A DNA stretch of 64,000 nucleotides, taken from contig CAZIMO010000002.1 of NCBI GenBank assembly GCA_964540535.1, positions 186,001 through 250,000 of the forward strand, written 5' to 3'. The position numbers and the translations under genes were made by a program. Source of the DNA: Fimenecus sp964540535 (lineage in GTDB: Bacteria > Bacillota > Clostridia > Oscillospirales > Acutalibacteraceae). A model generated the notes under the pieces. The model was not told the DNA's origin. It saw nothing but the letters and a program-made list of their open reading frames with translations, and ran no database searches. This document shows positions 37,274 through 44,790 of this stretch, in pieces (the stretch's first letter is position 1; each line of letters begins with the position of its first letter).

Positions 37274-37302
37274 ATTTTAATACATTCAAGGACTAAAGTC
37301 AA
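37274..37302 (-). promoter_or_regulatory. Promoter of gltA
   Basis: TTGACT (37302-37297), 17 bp and TAAAAT (37279-37274) lie on the minus strand. It shares the gap with the divergent spoIID gene. Confidence 0.75.
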
Positions 37303-37322
37303 CAAAAAGGGAGCGATAAAAA

Positions 37323-38291
37323 ATGAAAAGTTACAGTATGATTTGTTTTTTCTTGAGCCTTGCCATGATACTTTGCCCGCTTTGCTCGGTAGAGAAAGCG
37401 ACAGATGTTATCTCGCAGGAGCTTTTAGGCGATGAAATAACTCTGCCGACAGAAGAAACAGCAGTGGCGACTGTAAAGGTTATGAACGCAAGCAGCAAAA
37501 ATATTACAGAAATGTCATTGCGAGATTATCTTATCGGCGTGGTGGCGTCTGAAATCAATGCGGCTTATCACGAAGAAGCCATAAAAGCGCAGATAATAGC
37601 GGCGCACACAATGCTTTTATATTCAAAGGAACACAAGAATGACGGACTTAACGGCGCGGACATCAGCGACAGCAGTGCTACGCATCAAGGATTTTTGACA
37701 AAAGACGCTCAAGCTGAAAAATGGGGCAATAATTATGAAGCAAACCGTGAGAAAATTGAAAAATGCGTTGACGAAGTAATTGATTTGACGGTTCAGTATA
37801 ACGGCGAACCGATAAACGCAGTTTTTCATTCAATCAGCAACGGGCAAACCGAGAACGCAACAGATGTTTGGGGCGGTGAATACCCATATTTGATTTCAGT
37901 GAACAGTGTGGGCGACAAGCTGTCCCCTGCTTACAGCTCCGAAACAAAGATAACGGCTGAAAAATTCAAGGAAACCGTTACAAAAGAGGGCGCTGAATTA
38001 AAAGAAAAGCCCGATGACTATATCGGTAAAATTACCAATACAGACACGGGAATGGTGAAAACAATTGTTATAGGCGATAAAACCTTTAAGGGTACTGAAA
38101 TCCGCGCGCTTTTCGGACTGAAAAGCAGTACATTCACGGTGAAATATAATGACGGAAATTTTATTTTCACCGTCAGCGGATACGGACACGGCGTGGGTAT
38201 GAGCCAATACGGCGCAGACTATATGGCGCGGCAGGGCTTCACCTATACCGAAATTTTAAAGCATTATTATACGGGAACGGAAATAAAATAA
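37323..38291 (+). CDS. spoIID: SpoIID/LytB-domain protein (stage II sporulation protein D)
   Basis: This 322-residue protein has an N-terminal membrane or signal helix, the SpoIID core (LRDYLIGVVASEINAAYHEEA, AAHTMLLYS) and the C-terminal GYGHGVGMSQYGADYMA motif with the catalytic region. SpoIID is a lytic transglycosylase of the engulfment machine. Glutamate in VVASEI is the likely catalytic residue (family knowledge). It has GGGAG upstream. With the spoIIA operon at 58.7 kb it supports a spore-forming host. Confidence 0.92.
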   Translation: MKSYSMICFFLSLAMILCPLCSVEKATDVISQELLGDEITLPTEETAVATVKVMNASSKNITEMSLRDYLIGVVASEINAAYHEEAIKAQIIAAHTMLLYSKEHKNDGLNGADISDSSATHQGFLTKDAQAEKWGNNYEANREKIEKCVDEVIDLTVQYNGEPINAVFHSISNGQTENATDVWGGEYPYLISVNSVGDKLSPAYSSETKITAEKFKETVTKEGAELKEKPDDYIGKITNTDTGMVKTIVIGDKTFKGTEIRALFGLKSSTFTVKYNDGNFIFTVSGYGHGVGMSQYGADYMARQGFTYTEILKHYYTGTEIK

Positions 38292-38306
38292 TTCAGCATA
38301 AAAAAT

Positions 38307-38330
38307 CGACGAGGACTTTTTCCCTCGCCG
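38307..38330. terminator. Weak terminator-like hairpin after spoIID
   Basis: CGACGAGG and CCTCGCCG pair with one mismatch across ACTTTTTC. No long T run follows. Confidence 0.4.
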
Positions 38331-38341
38331 TTGCTTTGTAT

Positions 38342-39520
38342 TTAATTTGATTTTTTCTTTAATCCCAGCAATACTGCACCGCTGAATATCATTGCAACAA
38401 ATGCCGCACTGACTGATGTATTGTAATCTGTATTTGGGATTTCAACATCTGTTACAAGGTTATCAGAGCCTGTGTTATTGCCTGTGTTGCTTGTATCAGC
38501 ATTTTTAATTTCAAAGTCAGTGACCGCCTCGCCGTCAGTGAATACAATTGAAACAGTATGCTTGCCCGCATCAAGAGTTTTAAGATAATCTGCCTTAAAT
38601 TCAATTATCGTACTGCCCTCGGTTGCGGTATAATTACTGCTGTCAACAGGCTTGCCGTCAACCTTAACACCTGTGAACTTGCTGAACTCGCCGTCAGCTC
38701 TGACTGTAAGAGAATTTGAAGTTACAACAGAATTTGCACCATCGATTATGTTATAATTTATCGGTGCCTTATAATTTATATCTAATAACGAAATATCAAT
38801 TTTTTCAATGTCAGCAGGGACATTATCATTACAATAACATTCCTTAATAGTATCCCAATAACTTCCGTATTTAAACGAAATCAAATCGTATGGGGATTCA
38901 AAACCGTTAGCACATTTTCTACCATAGCCAAAATAGAATTCCACTTTTGCAAGACAAATATCATCTTCATCATAATGGTACTTGCAAGAACCGTCATCAA
39001 AAATATATGTTGTACATACCTTTATACTATCTTTAGGATTAGATACGCCTACAGCATCTCTTGTTTGGCGAACTATACTTCTATTTTGAGGGTAAGAAAA
39101 TGAATATGTAAATACTTCATTTGCTTTGTACTCATCAGAACCTGCCTCACCGCCTGCACCGCCAAAATCTCCGTGTGCAATTTTTCCTGTCAGATACTCC
39201 CCAACTTGTTTTATTTTTACTTCTCCGCCATTTTCAAGAAAAGCAAAACGGTAAACGGGAAACTCAGTTTCAGTTCCTATATCTCCTAATATAGTGCAAT
39301 CTTGATATACCACACCGACTTTTTCGTAAACTCCTGTCAATTCGTATGTCACATCTGTACCGGGGATTTTAACCGTTACATTCTCAACATAGTTATAATC
39401 TATGTCTGTGCCGGGTATTTTTGACGCTACTCTTTTGAGGGGTTCTGACGCTGTTGCGGAAGTTATAACGGATAAACACATTACAACTGCCAATGCTAAT
39501 GTTATAGTTTTCTTCTTCAT
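38342..39520 (-). CDS. Secreted surface protein with X2-like (Ig-like) domain and C-terminal anchor
   Basis: This 392-residue protein has a Sec signal (first 25 residues) and two nearly matching segments, KIPGTDIDYNYVENV and KIPGTDVTYELT. A middle beta-rich region follows. A module at about 260-340 (YNIIDGANS, GVKVDGKPVDSSNY, LDAGKHTVSIVFTDGEA) resembles X2/Ig-like carbohydrate-enzyme modules. It ends in a membrane helix with KKK, but no LPXTG is seen, so anchoring is probably as a single-pass membrane protein. ATG 39520 follows AAAGGAC; the longer ORF upstream is not supported. Function unknown. Confidence 0.75.
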   Translation of the reverse strand: MKKKTITLALAVVMCLSVITSATASEPLKRVASKIPGTDIDYNYVENVTVKIPGTDVTYELTGVYEKVGVVYQDCTILGDIGTETEFPVYRFAFLENGGEVKIKQVGEYLTGKIAHGDFGGAGGEAGSDEYKANEVFTYSFSYPQNRSIVRQTRDAVGVSNPKDSIKVCTTYIFDDGSCKYHYDEDDICLAKVEFYFGYGRKCANGFESPYDLISFKYGSYWDTIKECYCNDNVPADIEKIDISLLDINYKAPINYNIIDGANSVVTSNSLTVRADGEFSKFTGVKVDGKPVDSSNYTATEGSTIIEFKADYLKTLDAGKHTVSIVFTDGEAVTDFEIKNADTSNTGNNTGSDNLVTDVEIPNTDYNTSVSAAFVAMIFSGAVLLGLKKKSN

Positions 39521-39579
39521 TTTAATTGTCCTTTCAAACTTTTTTCTAATTCTATCACATAATTTTTGAAATTGCAATA

Positions 39580-39605
39580 CATTTGCATTACATTTGTTAT
39601 GCAAA
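39580..39605. promoter_or_regulatory. Octamer palindrome between divergent surface-protein and RHH genes
   Basis: ATTTGCAT and ATGCAAAT (8-bp perfect arms, 10-bp spacer) sit between the two divergent starts, just upstream of TATAAT at 39625-39630. A possible operator for the ribbon-helix-helix protein. Confidence 0.5.
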
Positions 39606-39652
39606 TAATAAATATATTCATATATATAATAACATTGCAGAGATGATAACAT

Positions 39653-39738
39653 AAAAAATACAACGAAAGGAACGATACCGTGCATAAAATGCTGTTTTTA
39701 ACGGCTCTTTGTGCCAATTCTGTATTGCATGGCGATTT
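39653..39738 (+). promoter_or_regulatory. Candidate structured 5' leader, copy A (undescribed RNA element)
   Basis: Three nested helices are seen. P1 is CGATAC (39673-39678) with GTATTG (39722-39727). P2 is GCATAAA (39682-39688) with TTTGTGC (39708-39714). P3 is GCTGTT (39691-39696) with AACGGC (39700-39705), TTT loop. AAAGGA at 39665-39670 lies just 5' of P1, and the in-frame ATG at 39729 lies one base after it. A rival hairpin ATTGC-ATG-GCGAT (39724-39736) competes for the P1 3' arm. Copy B at 44549-44636 keeps all helices despite sequence divergence. Confidence 0.6.
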
Positions 39739-39740
39739 TT

Positions 39741-39923
39741 ATGAAAAAGTTTAAAATACCTTCTATTCCCCCCACAACAAGCAAGTGCATTCGTTTTCCC
39801 AACGATTTAATTGAAGAGGTTGAAACGGCAATTGTGGGTAAAAACTGCACATTCACTGCATTTGTAATTGAGGCGGTAAGAGTTGCCTTGGAAAATTTAA
39901 AAGAAGAAGACGAAAACGAATAA
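39741..39923 (+). CDS. Small ribbon-helix-helix-type protein
   Basis: This 60-residue protein contains SKCIRFPNDLIEEVETAIVGKN followed by an amphipathic helix (FVIEAVRVALENL), a CopG/Arc-like ribbon-helix-helix layout. Likely a DNA-binding regulator, perhaps autoregulating the divergent surface-protein promoter. The start is uncertain: ATG 39741 lacks a clear Shine-Dalgarno, and the in-frame ATG 39729 lies at the foot of the structured leader whose own AAAGGA may serve it. No toxin partner gene is adjacent. Confidence 0.65.
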   Translation: MKKFKIPSIPPTTSKCIRFPNDLIEEVETAIVGKNCTFTAFVIEAVRVALENLKEEDENE

Positions 39924-39927
39924 AAAA

Positions 39928-39986
39928 ACGGCAGAGATAATTCTCCGCCGTAATTATATTCTCCCTTTAGCAAGGGGGAATTTTTT
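39928..39986 (+). terminator. Hairpins ending the RHH gene
   Basis: ACGGCAGAGA and TCTCCGCCGT (one mismatch, 39928-39951) are followed by ATTCTCCCTT and AAGGGGGAAT (39958-39981, one G-T wobble) and TTTTTT on the plus strand. Confidence 0.7.
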
Positions 39987-41199
39987 ATTGTCTGTAATCC
40001 TTTAAGAAATCTGCGAGTGATTCCATTGCCTCGTGCAATACGCTTCTTCTGGGAAGATACACAATTCGTGCGTGGTCGGGTGTTGGATAATTGAAGCCCC
40101 TGCCGTGCATAATAAGTATCTTCTTTTCTTTCAAGAAATCCATAACCATTTTTTCGTCGTCATAGATATTGAACTTTTTCACATCGAATTTCGGGAATAT
40201 GTAAAAAGCGGCTTTGGGCTTTACAACCGACACGCCGTCAATGCTTGAAAGTCCTTCATAAACGCATTTACGCTGTTCATAAATTCTTCCGCCGGGTAGC
40301 AAAAGCTCGTCAACGCTTTGCGTTCCGCCGAGAGCAGTCTGAACAATACTCTGCGCAGGCACATTTGAGCAAAGACGCATTGAAGAAAGCAAATTAAGGC
40401 CTTGAATATAGCCTTTAATTTTCTTTTTATCACCGCTGACTACCATCCAGCCCACACGGAAGCCCGCAACTCTGTGGGACTTTGAAAGTCCGTTAAAGCT
40501 TATGCATGGTACATCGGGGTCTATTGAGGCCAGTGCGGTATGTTTAAGTCCATCCATGACAAGACGGTCATAAATTTCATCTGCAAAGAGAATAAGCTCG
40601 TGCTGACGGGCGATTTCAACAATTTCTTTCAAAATTTCGTCGCTGTAAAGAGCGCCCGTAGGGTTGTTGGGGTTGATAATGACAATACCCTTTGTATTAG
40701 GAGTGATTTTACTCTTTATATCGTCAATATCCGGGTTCCACTCGTTAAGCTCATCGCACATATAATGCACGGGAGTTCCTCCTGCAAGGTTTACAGAGGC
40801 AGTCCACAAAGGATAGTCGGGCGCAGGAACCAAAATTTCATCGCTGTGATTTAAAAGTGCCTGCATTGACATTGTAATAAGCTCGCTAACGCCGTTACCT
40901 GTGTAAATATCGTCAATATCAACACCCTTAATACCTTTAAGCTGGCAATACTGCATAATTGATTTTCTTGCTGAGAAAATACCCTTTGAGTCAGAATAGC
41001 CTTCGCACTCGTGAATATTGCAAATCATATCACGGATCATTTCGTCGGGAGCTGTAAATCCAAACGGGGCCGGATTGCCGATATTAAGCTTTAAAATTCT
41101 TTCGCCCTTCAGCTCCATTCGCATTGCTTCTTCCATTACAGGACCGCGTATATCATAGCGAACACAGTCTAACTTTTGGCTTTTGTCAAACTCTCTCAC
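39985..41199 (-). CDS. PLP-dependent aminotransferase (AlaA/AlaT-like)
   Basis: This 404-residue fold-type I aminotransferase has the PLP lysine K240 in GLSKSHR, NPNNPTGALY, and ADEIYDRLVMDG. The head MREFDKSQKLDCVRYDIRGPV matches the alanine aminotransferase group (E. coli AlaA/YfbQ). It likely interconverts pyruvate and alanine using glutamate. GTG start with GAGGTG upstream. Monocistronic. Confidence 0.9.
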   Translation of the reverse strand: MREFDKSQKLDCVRYDIRGPVMEEAMRMELKGERILKLNIGNPAPFGFTAPDEMIRDMICNIHECEGYSDSKGIFSARKSIMQYCQLKGIKGVDIDDIYTGNGVSELITMSMQALLNHSDEILVPAPDYPLWTASVNLAGGTPVHYMCDELNEWNPDIDDIKSKITPNTKGIVIINPNNPTGALYSDEILKEIVEIARQHELILFADEIYDRLVMDGLKHTALASIDPDVPCISFNGLSKSHRVAGFRVGWMVVSGDKKKIKGYIQGLNLLSSMRLCSNVPAQSIVQTALGGTQSVDELLLPGGRIYEQRKCVYEGLSSIDGVSVVKPKAAFYIFPKFDVKKFNIYDDEKMVMDFLKEKKILIMHGRGFNYPTPDHARIVYLPRRSVLHEAMESLADFLKDYRQ

Positions 41200-41221
41200 A
41201 AAATCACCTCAATTAACTAAG

Positions 41222-41257
41222 AAAAAAACAGGCGGATGCCGTTATTGTGCATCCGCC
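41222..41257 (-). terminator. Intrinsic terminator of rplU-prp-rpmA
   Basis: GGCGGATGC and GCATCCGCC (perfect 9 bp) are followed on the minus strand by TGTTTTTTT, 20 bp after rpmA. Confidence 0.9.
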
Positions 41258-41276
41258 ATTTCTTTTGTAACAGAAA

Positions 41277-41561
41277 TTACTGCTCAATAGCGTAAACGCT
41301 AACCTTTTTTCTGTCTTTACCCATTCTCTCAAACTTAACCTTACCGTCGATGAGAGCAAAGAGTGAATCGTCAGAACCGCGGCCTACATTGTTGCCGGGA
41401 TGAATGTGAGTTCCGCGCTGTTTAACAATGATGTTACCTGCAAGAACTGCCTGTCCGTCTGCCTTTTTAACGCCAAGACGCTTTGACTCTGAGTCACGGC
41501 CGTTCTTTGTTGAACCCATACCTTTTTTATGAGCGAATAACTGAATGTTGATTTTAAGCAT
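41277..41561 (-). CDS. rpmA: 50S ribosomal protein L27 (with cleavable N-terminal extension)
   Basis: This 94-residue L27 starts MLKINIQLFAHKKGMGSTKN. The extra N-terminal segment before AHKKG is the Firmicute extension removed by the protease Prp, encoded just upstream. Without cleavage L27 cannot reach the peptidyl transferase center (established in Staphylococcus). ATG 41561 is preceded by AGAGGTG and overlaps the end of prp by 8 bp. Confidence 0.96.
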   Translation of the reverse strand: MLKINIQLFAHKKGMGSTKNGRDSESKRLGVKKADGQAVLAGNIIVKQRGTHIHPGNNVGRGSDDSLFALIDGKVKFERMGKDRKKVSVYAIEQ

Positions 41562-41877
41562 CAAAAACACCTCTTTCAAGTTTCAAGTTGTTAGGATACT
41601 GACCCGCCAATTCATTTAGATGTAAATAAAGGCCGTCAGTAATTACTTTTGCTTTGCGGGCATCTTCAAAATTCATTTCAAATTTAAAATACCCATCGGT
41701 AACTTCTGCATTTGCATTGATTTTCATTATTTCAAGAATTGTATTTGCCGCCATATAGACTGCCGAAGAAACTGCGCTGCAAACAATATCCGCGCCCTCT
41801 TCGCCTGCGCCGGAATGACCGCTTAATTCAAAAGAAACAACTGTATTTTCACAAAACAGAAATTTTGATTTTGTCAT
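41554..41877 (-). CDS. prp: Ribosomal-processing cysteine protease Prp
   Basis: This 107-residue protein has the catalytic His in LSGHSGAGEEGADIV and the catalytic Cys in VCSAVSSAV. Prp cleaves the N-terminus of L27. Its start shares a base with the rplU stop (TAATG), and it sits in the conserved rplU-prp-rpmA order. Confidence 0.95.
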   Translation of the reverse strand: MTKSKFLFCENTVVSFELSGHSGAGEEGADIVCSAVSSAVYMAANTILEIMKINANAEVTDGYFKFEMNFEDARKAKVITDGLYLHLNELAGQYPNNLKLERGVFDA

Positions 41878-42188
41878 TATGCGTTGATACCGGTAATTTC
41901 AACCTTTGTGTAAGGCTGACGGTGACCCTTTTTGCGTTTCTCGTTCTTCTTTGACTTGTAAGTAAATACTGTAATTTTCTTACCCTTACCGTTCTTGATA
42001 ACCTTACCTGTAACTGTTGCGCCCTCAACATAAGGAGCGCCTGCTGTAAGACCTGCATCAGAACCAACTGCGAGAACCTTGTCAAAAGTGATTTCAGCAT
42101 TCTCTTCAGCGTCAAGCTTTTCAACGAATACAACATCGCCGTTAGCTACCTTGTACTGCTTGCCGCCTGTAACAATGATTGCGTACAT
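41877..42188 (-). CDS. rplU: 50S ribosomal protein L21
   Basis: This 103-residue protein runs from MYAIIVTGGKQYKVANGDVV to a basic tail with KKGHRQPYTKVEI, the full L21. First gene of rplU-prp-rpmA, preceded by an L21-type leader. Confidence 0.97.
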   Translation of the reverse strand: MYAIIVTGGKQYKVANGDVVFVEKLDAEENAEITFDKVLAVGSDAGLTAGAPYVEGATVTGKVIKNGKGKKITVFTYKSKKNEKRKKGHRQPYTKVEITGINA

Positions 42189-42289
42189 TTTTCTAACCTA
42201 CCTTAAATTATAGACTCGCTATTGAGGGCGGGAAAACTCCGCTTTCAGTATAAAAAGACATACTGCCCCCTAATATGCGGCTTGAATAT
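42189..42289 (-). promoter_or_regulatory. Probable L21 (rplU) leader RNA
   Basis: The roughly 100-nt untranslated leader has the GCCGCATATTAGGGGGCAG core and a GGCGGG/CCCGCC-type hairpin, as known for Firmicute L21 leaders. I recognise it by eye; a covariance search for RF00559 would confirm it. Confidence 0.6.
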
Positions 42290-42316
42290 AATAACAAAAT
42301 AAGAAGTAATTGTCAA
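42288..42316 (-). promoter_or_regulatory. Sigma-A promoter of rplU-prp-rpmA
   Basis: TTGACA (42316-42311), 17 bp and TATTAT (42293-42288), a near-perfect consensus fitting a highly expressed ribosomal operon. Confidence 0.8.
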
Positions 42317-42362
42317 GAGTTATACAGCAAATTTATTTTAATATAACAATATTACCGTTTAT

Positions 42363-42391
42363 ATTTGCAATTATTTGGAAAGTATAGTAAA
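42363..42391 (+). promoter_or_regulatory. Promoter of the nitroreductase gene
   Basis: TTGCAA (42363-42368), a 17-bp spacer and TAAAAT (42386-42391) lie about 35 bp before the start. Confidence 0.6.
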
Positions 42392-42427
42392 ATACAACAC
42401 AGAAAATAATATTTTGAGGTGTCATTT

Positions 42428-43096
42428 ATGGATATTTTGGAAGCTATGCAGCTGCGCCACTCAGTGCGTAAGTATACCGACAAAAAAATTGAGGGCGAGG
42501 TACTTGCCGAATTAAAGTCTGAAATTGAAGCCTGCAACAAAGAAAGCGGGCTGAATATTCAGCTTATTACAGACGAGCCTAACGCTTTCACGGGAATGCT
42601 CGCCCATTACGGAAGCTTTGAGGGTGTACAAAATTATATTGCTCTTGTAGGTGAAAAGAGTGCCGATTTGCAGGAAACAGCGGGATATTACGGCGAAAAA
42701 ATCGTACTGAAAGCCCAAATGCTCGGACTTAACACCTGCTGGGTAGCCCTCACCTTCAGCAAACGCAAGTCAAAATACAAGGTAGGCAAAGGCGAAAAGC
42801 TTGTTTGCGTAATCGCAGTGGGCTACGGCGAAAATCACGGCAAGCCGCATAAAAACAGATTTCTCGATTCCGTTTGTACATTCTACGGCGATATGCCCGA
42901 CTGGTTCATGAACGGTATGCAGGCTTCACTGCTCGCCCCCACCGCTACCAATCAGCAGAAATTCTGTTTCAGCTTGCTTGACGGCAACAAGGTAAAGGCA
43001 GAGGCAACAGGCGGTTTTTACTCAAAGATCGATTTGGGAATTGTGAAATATCACTTTGAGCTTGGCGCAGGCAAAGAAAATTTTGAGTTTGTGTAA
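42428..43096 (+). CDS. Nitroreductase-family flavoprotein
   Basis: This 222-residue protein has the FMN head RHSVRKYTDKKIEGEV and the LGLNTCWVALTFS segment, followed by a VIAVGYGE strand. It reduces nitro or quinone-like compounds using NAD(P)H; the substrate is unknown. ATG 42428 has GAGGTG nine bases upstream; a GTG at 42419 overlaps that site. Confidence 0.88.
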   Translation: MDILEAMQLRHSVRKYTDKKIEGEVLAELKSEIEACNKESGLNIQLITDEPNAFTGMLAHYGSFEGVQNYIALVGEKSADLQETAGYYGEKIVLKAQMLGLNTCWVALTFSKRKSKYKVGKGEKLVCVIAVGYGENHGKPHKNRFLDSVCTFYGDMPDWFMNGMQASLLAPTATNQQKFCFSLLDGNKVKAEATGGFYSKIDLGIVKYHFELGAGKENFEFV

Positions 43097-43130
43097 TATC
43101 ACTTGCAGATAATTATACAGCCATAAAATT

Positions 43131-43158
43131 AAGGGACTGTTTTTCAGTCCCTTTTTTA
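43131..43158 (+). terminator. Intrinsic terminator after the nitroreductase gene
   Basis: AAGGGACTG and CAGTCCCTT (9 bp, perfect) flank a T loop and are followed by a T run. Confidence 0.85.
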
Positions 43159-43171
43159 TATCAGTAATACT

Positions 43172-43378
43172 CTACCTGTTTAAGTGCGGATTGTCAGTTC
43201 TTTCCAATAAATAATCAATCGAAACATTAAAATAATCCGCAAAAGCAATCAAGGTTCTGTAATCTGCCTCTCGCTCGCCGTTTTCATATCTGCTTATACT
43301 GTTTTGATTCATATCAAGGTCTAACGCGAGCTTCAACTGCGATATTCCCTTTTGTTTTCACAAAAATTTCAATCGCAT
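43172..43378 (-). pseudogene. XRE-type helix-turn-helix gene killed by an in-frame TGA
   Basis: Reading from ATG 43378 gives MRLKFL, a TGA at 43358-43360, then KQKGISQLKLALDLDMNQ and SRYENGEREADYRTLI through to NPHLNR and TAG. The rest is a normal XRE fold of about 68 residues; TGA replaces what is commonly Arg (CGA) in this position, so one C to T change explains it. A GGAG ribosome binding site remains. TGA is a normal stop elsewhere in the window. Confidence 0.8.
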
Positions 43379-43512
43379 ATTCTCACTCCTTATTACTGGT
43401 ATTTGATGAATCTGACAATTGTATTACATCGAGTCGTCTTGAAAAACACAGCGGTTTATATAATTGCGTGTTACTATGTCTCAAAAGCTAATCTGCTAAA
43501 AAATATATAATC

Positions 43513-43556
43513 AAAAAACAGCACAGACTGTTCATGCGGCAGCCTGTGCTGTTTTT
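43513..43556. terminator. Terminator of the HMGL-like aldolase gene (bidirectional form)
   Basis: AAAACAGCACAG and CTGTGCTGTTTT (perfect 12 bp) with extra pairing inside, followed by T residues on both strands. Confidence 0.85.
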
Positions 43557-43568
43557 ATATTCATATTC

Positions 43569-44522
43569 TTAAAAATTATCGAAAAGCTCCTTATAAAATC
43601 CGCAGTAATCCTTACGCTTTTTTTCGGTAAAGGTTATTGCTTCTCTTGGGTGGCGGTTAAGCTGACCCGTAAACATATACTGAAAGTCAAAGCCCCAAAT
43701 CACACCCTGTTCTTTTAAAGGAATCATATAGTTTTCAAGAAATTCAATCAGTGTATAAAAGCTGTATTTGGGATTTTTAAGAAATCCGAGTATCAGTTCC
43801 ATTGCACAGTTGCCTGCTCCCCTGCCCATTCCCATTGCTGTTGCGTCAATATAAGAAGCGCCGTATGAAAGCGTTTCAATTGTATTGGCAAAGGCAAGAT
43901 TTTGATTATTGTGACCGTGAAAGCCCACCAATTTACCCGCCGGTTCAGCATATTCAAGATATTTTTTTGCAAGCTCCGCCGCATTTTCCGGATAAAGCGA
44001 GCCGTAGCTGTCAACAAGATAAATCACATCTGCCTTTGAAGTGCAAAGCATTTCAAGCGCTTCGTCAATCTGTGTAAAACTTGCCTGCGAAACCGCCATA
44101 ATATTGCACGAGGTTTCATAGCCTAAATCGTGGAAATAGTTAATCATCTCAATAGCCGCAGGAATTTGGTTAATATAGCAAGCCACACGCACCATATCAA
44201 TTACACTGTCTTTTTTAGGTATAAAATCGTTTTTGTAATCACAGCGGCCAACATCAGCCATAACGGCAATTTTTAAGTCGGAGTCATTATCGCCGACAAT
44301 TGCACGGATATCATCTTCTTTACAGAACTTCCACTTGCCGAAATCTGCCTCATTAAAAAGCTTTGTGCTTGCGCGGTAGCCGAATTCCATATAATCGACT
44401 CCGCATTTTATATTTGTTTTATAAAGTTCACGGACAAATTCGTCTGAAAACTCAAAATTGTTACAAAGTCCGCCGTCACGGATAGTTGCGTCAACTACCT
44501 TAACATCGGAACGTACACTCAT
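43569..44522 (-). CDS. HMGL-like aldolase-domain protein
   Basis: This 317-residue TIM-barrel protein carries the DRE-type head VVDATIRDGG, the GFHGHNNQNLAFAN metal motif and the MGRGAGNCAMELIL segment typical of HMGL/isopropylmalate-synthase superfamily aldolases such as 4-hydroxy-2-oxovalerate aldolase. A partner acylating dehydrogenase gene is not nearby, so the reaction is uncertain. ATG 44522 has AAAAGGT upstream; in-frame ATGs at 44546 and 44558 are alternatives, the latter lying at the foot of the structured leader. Its own promoter is at 44696-44724. Confidence 0.82.
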   Translation of the reverse strand: MSVRSDVKVVDATIRDGGLCNNFEFSDEFVRELYKTNIKCGVDYMEFGYRASTKLFNEADFGKWKFCKEDDIRAIVGDNDSDLKIAVMADVGRCDYKNDFIPKKDSVIDMVRVACYINQIPAAIEMINYFHDLGYETSCNIMAVSQASFTQIDEALEMLCTSKADVIYLVDSYGSLYPENAAELAKKYLEYAEPAGKLVGFHGHNNQNLAFANTIETLSYGASYIDATAMGMGRGAGNCAMELILGFLKNPKYSFYTLIEFLENYMIPLKEQGVIWGFDFQYMFTGQLNRHPREAITFTEKKRKDYCGFYKELFDNF

Positions 44523-44548
44523 TAAATTACCTTTTCTCGGTGCCATTT

Positions 44549-44636
44549 TAATCGCCATGCGATACAGTATTCGCACAAAGCACCGTTAAAAAACGGCTTT
44601 TTATGCGCGGTATCGCTCCTTTCATTGTATTTTTCA
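44549..44636 (-). promoter_or_regulatory. Candidate structured 5' leader, copy B (undescribed RNA element)
   Basis: On the minus strand P1 is GCGATAC (44616-44610) with GTATCGC (44565-44559). P2 is GCATAAA (44606-44600) with TTTGTGC (44579-44573). P3 is GCCGTT (44597-44592) with AACGGT (44587-44582), TTTT loop. AAAGGA lies just before P1, and an in-frame ATG just after it (44558-44556). A rival hairpin ATCGC-ATG-GCGAT covers 44563-44551. Upstream AAAAATACAA also matches copy A. Differences from copy A keep pairing in every helix. Confidence 0.6.
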
Positions 44637-44695
44637 CACTATATCTTCTCTTATATTCGCTTTAACGCTTAAAAGCTTGAAAGCAATTTTGATGT

Positions 44696-44724
44696 ATTAT
44701 AGCACTGCAAAATAAATTTGTCAA
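44696..44724 (-). promoter_or_regulatory. Sigma-A promoter of the aldolase gene and its leader
   Basis: TTGACA (44724-44719), 17 bp and TATAAT (44701-44696), a perfect consensus, give a roughly 165-nt leader containing the structured element. Confidence 0.85.
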
Positions 44725-44790
44725 TAGGAATAAACTAATGTTCTTATAATCTCAAAATTCAAAACATCTCAACAGTTATACAAAACAGAA

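Noticed and set aside
39680..39754. A 24-codon GTG-started leader peptide ORF (MHKMLFLTALC...) in structured leader copy A
   Set aside because: Copy B has GCG in place of the start codon and no equivalent ORF, so the conservation is not that of a leader peptide.
42189..42289. A novel riboswitch upstream of rplU
   Set aside because: The GGGGGCAG core, promoter and position fit the known Firmicute L21 leader.
43358..43360. TGA as a sense codon (recoding or an alternative genetic code)
   Set aside because: TGA ends many intact genes here, for instance the MBL hydrolase and spoIIAB, and no selenocysteine element is seen.
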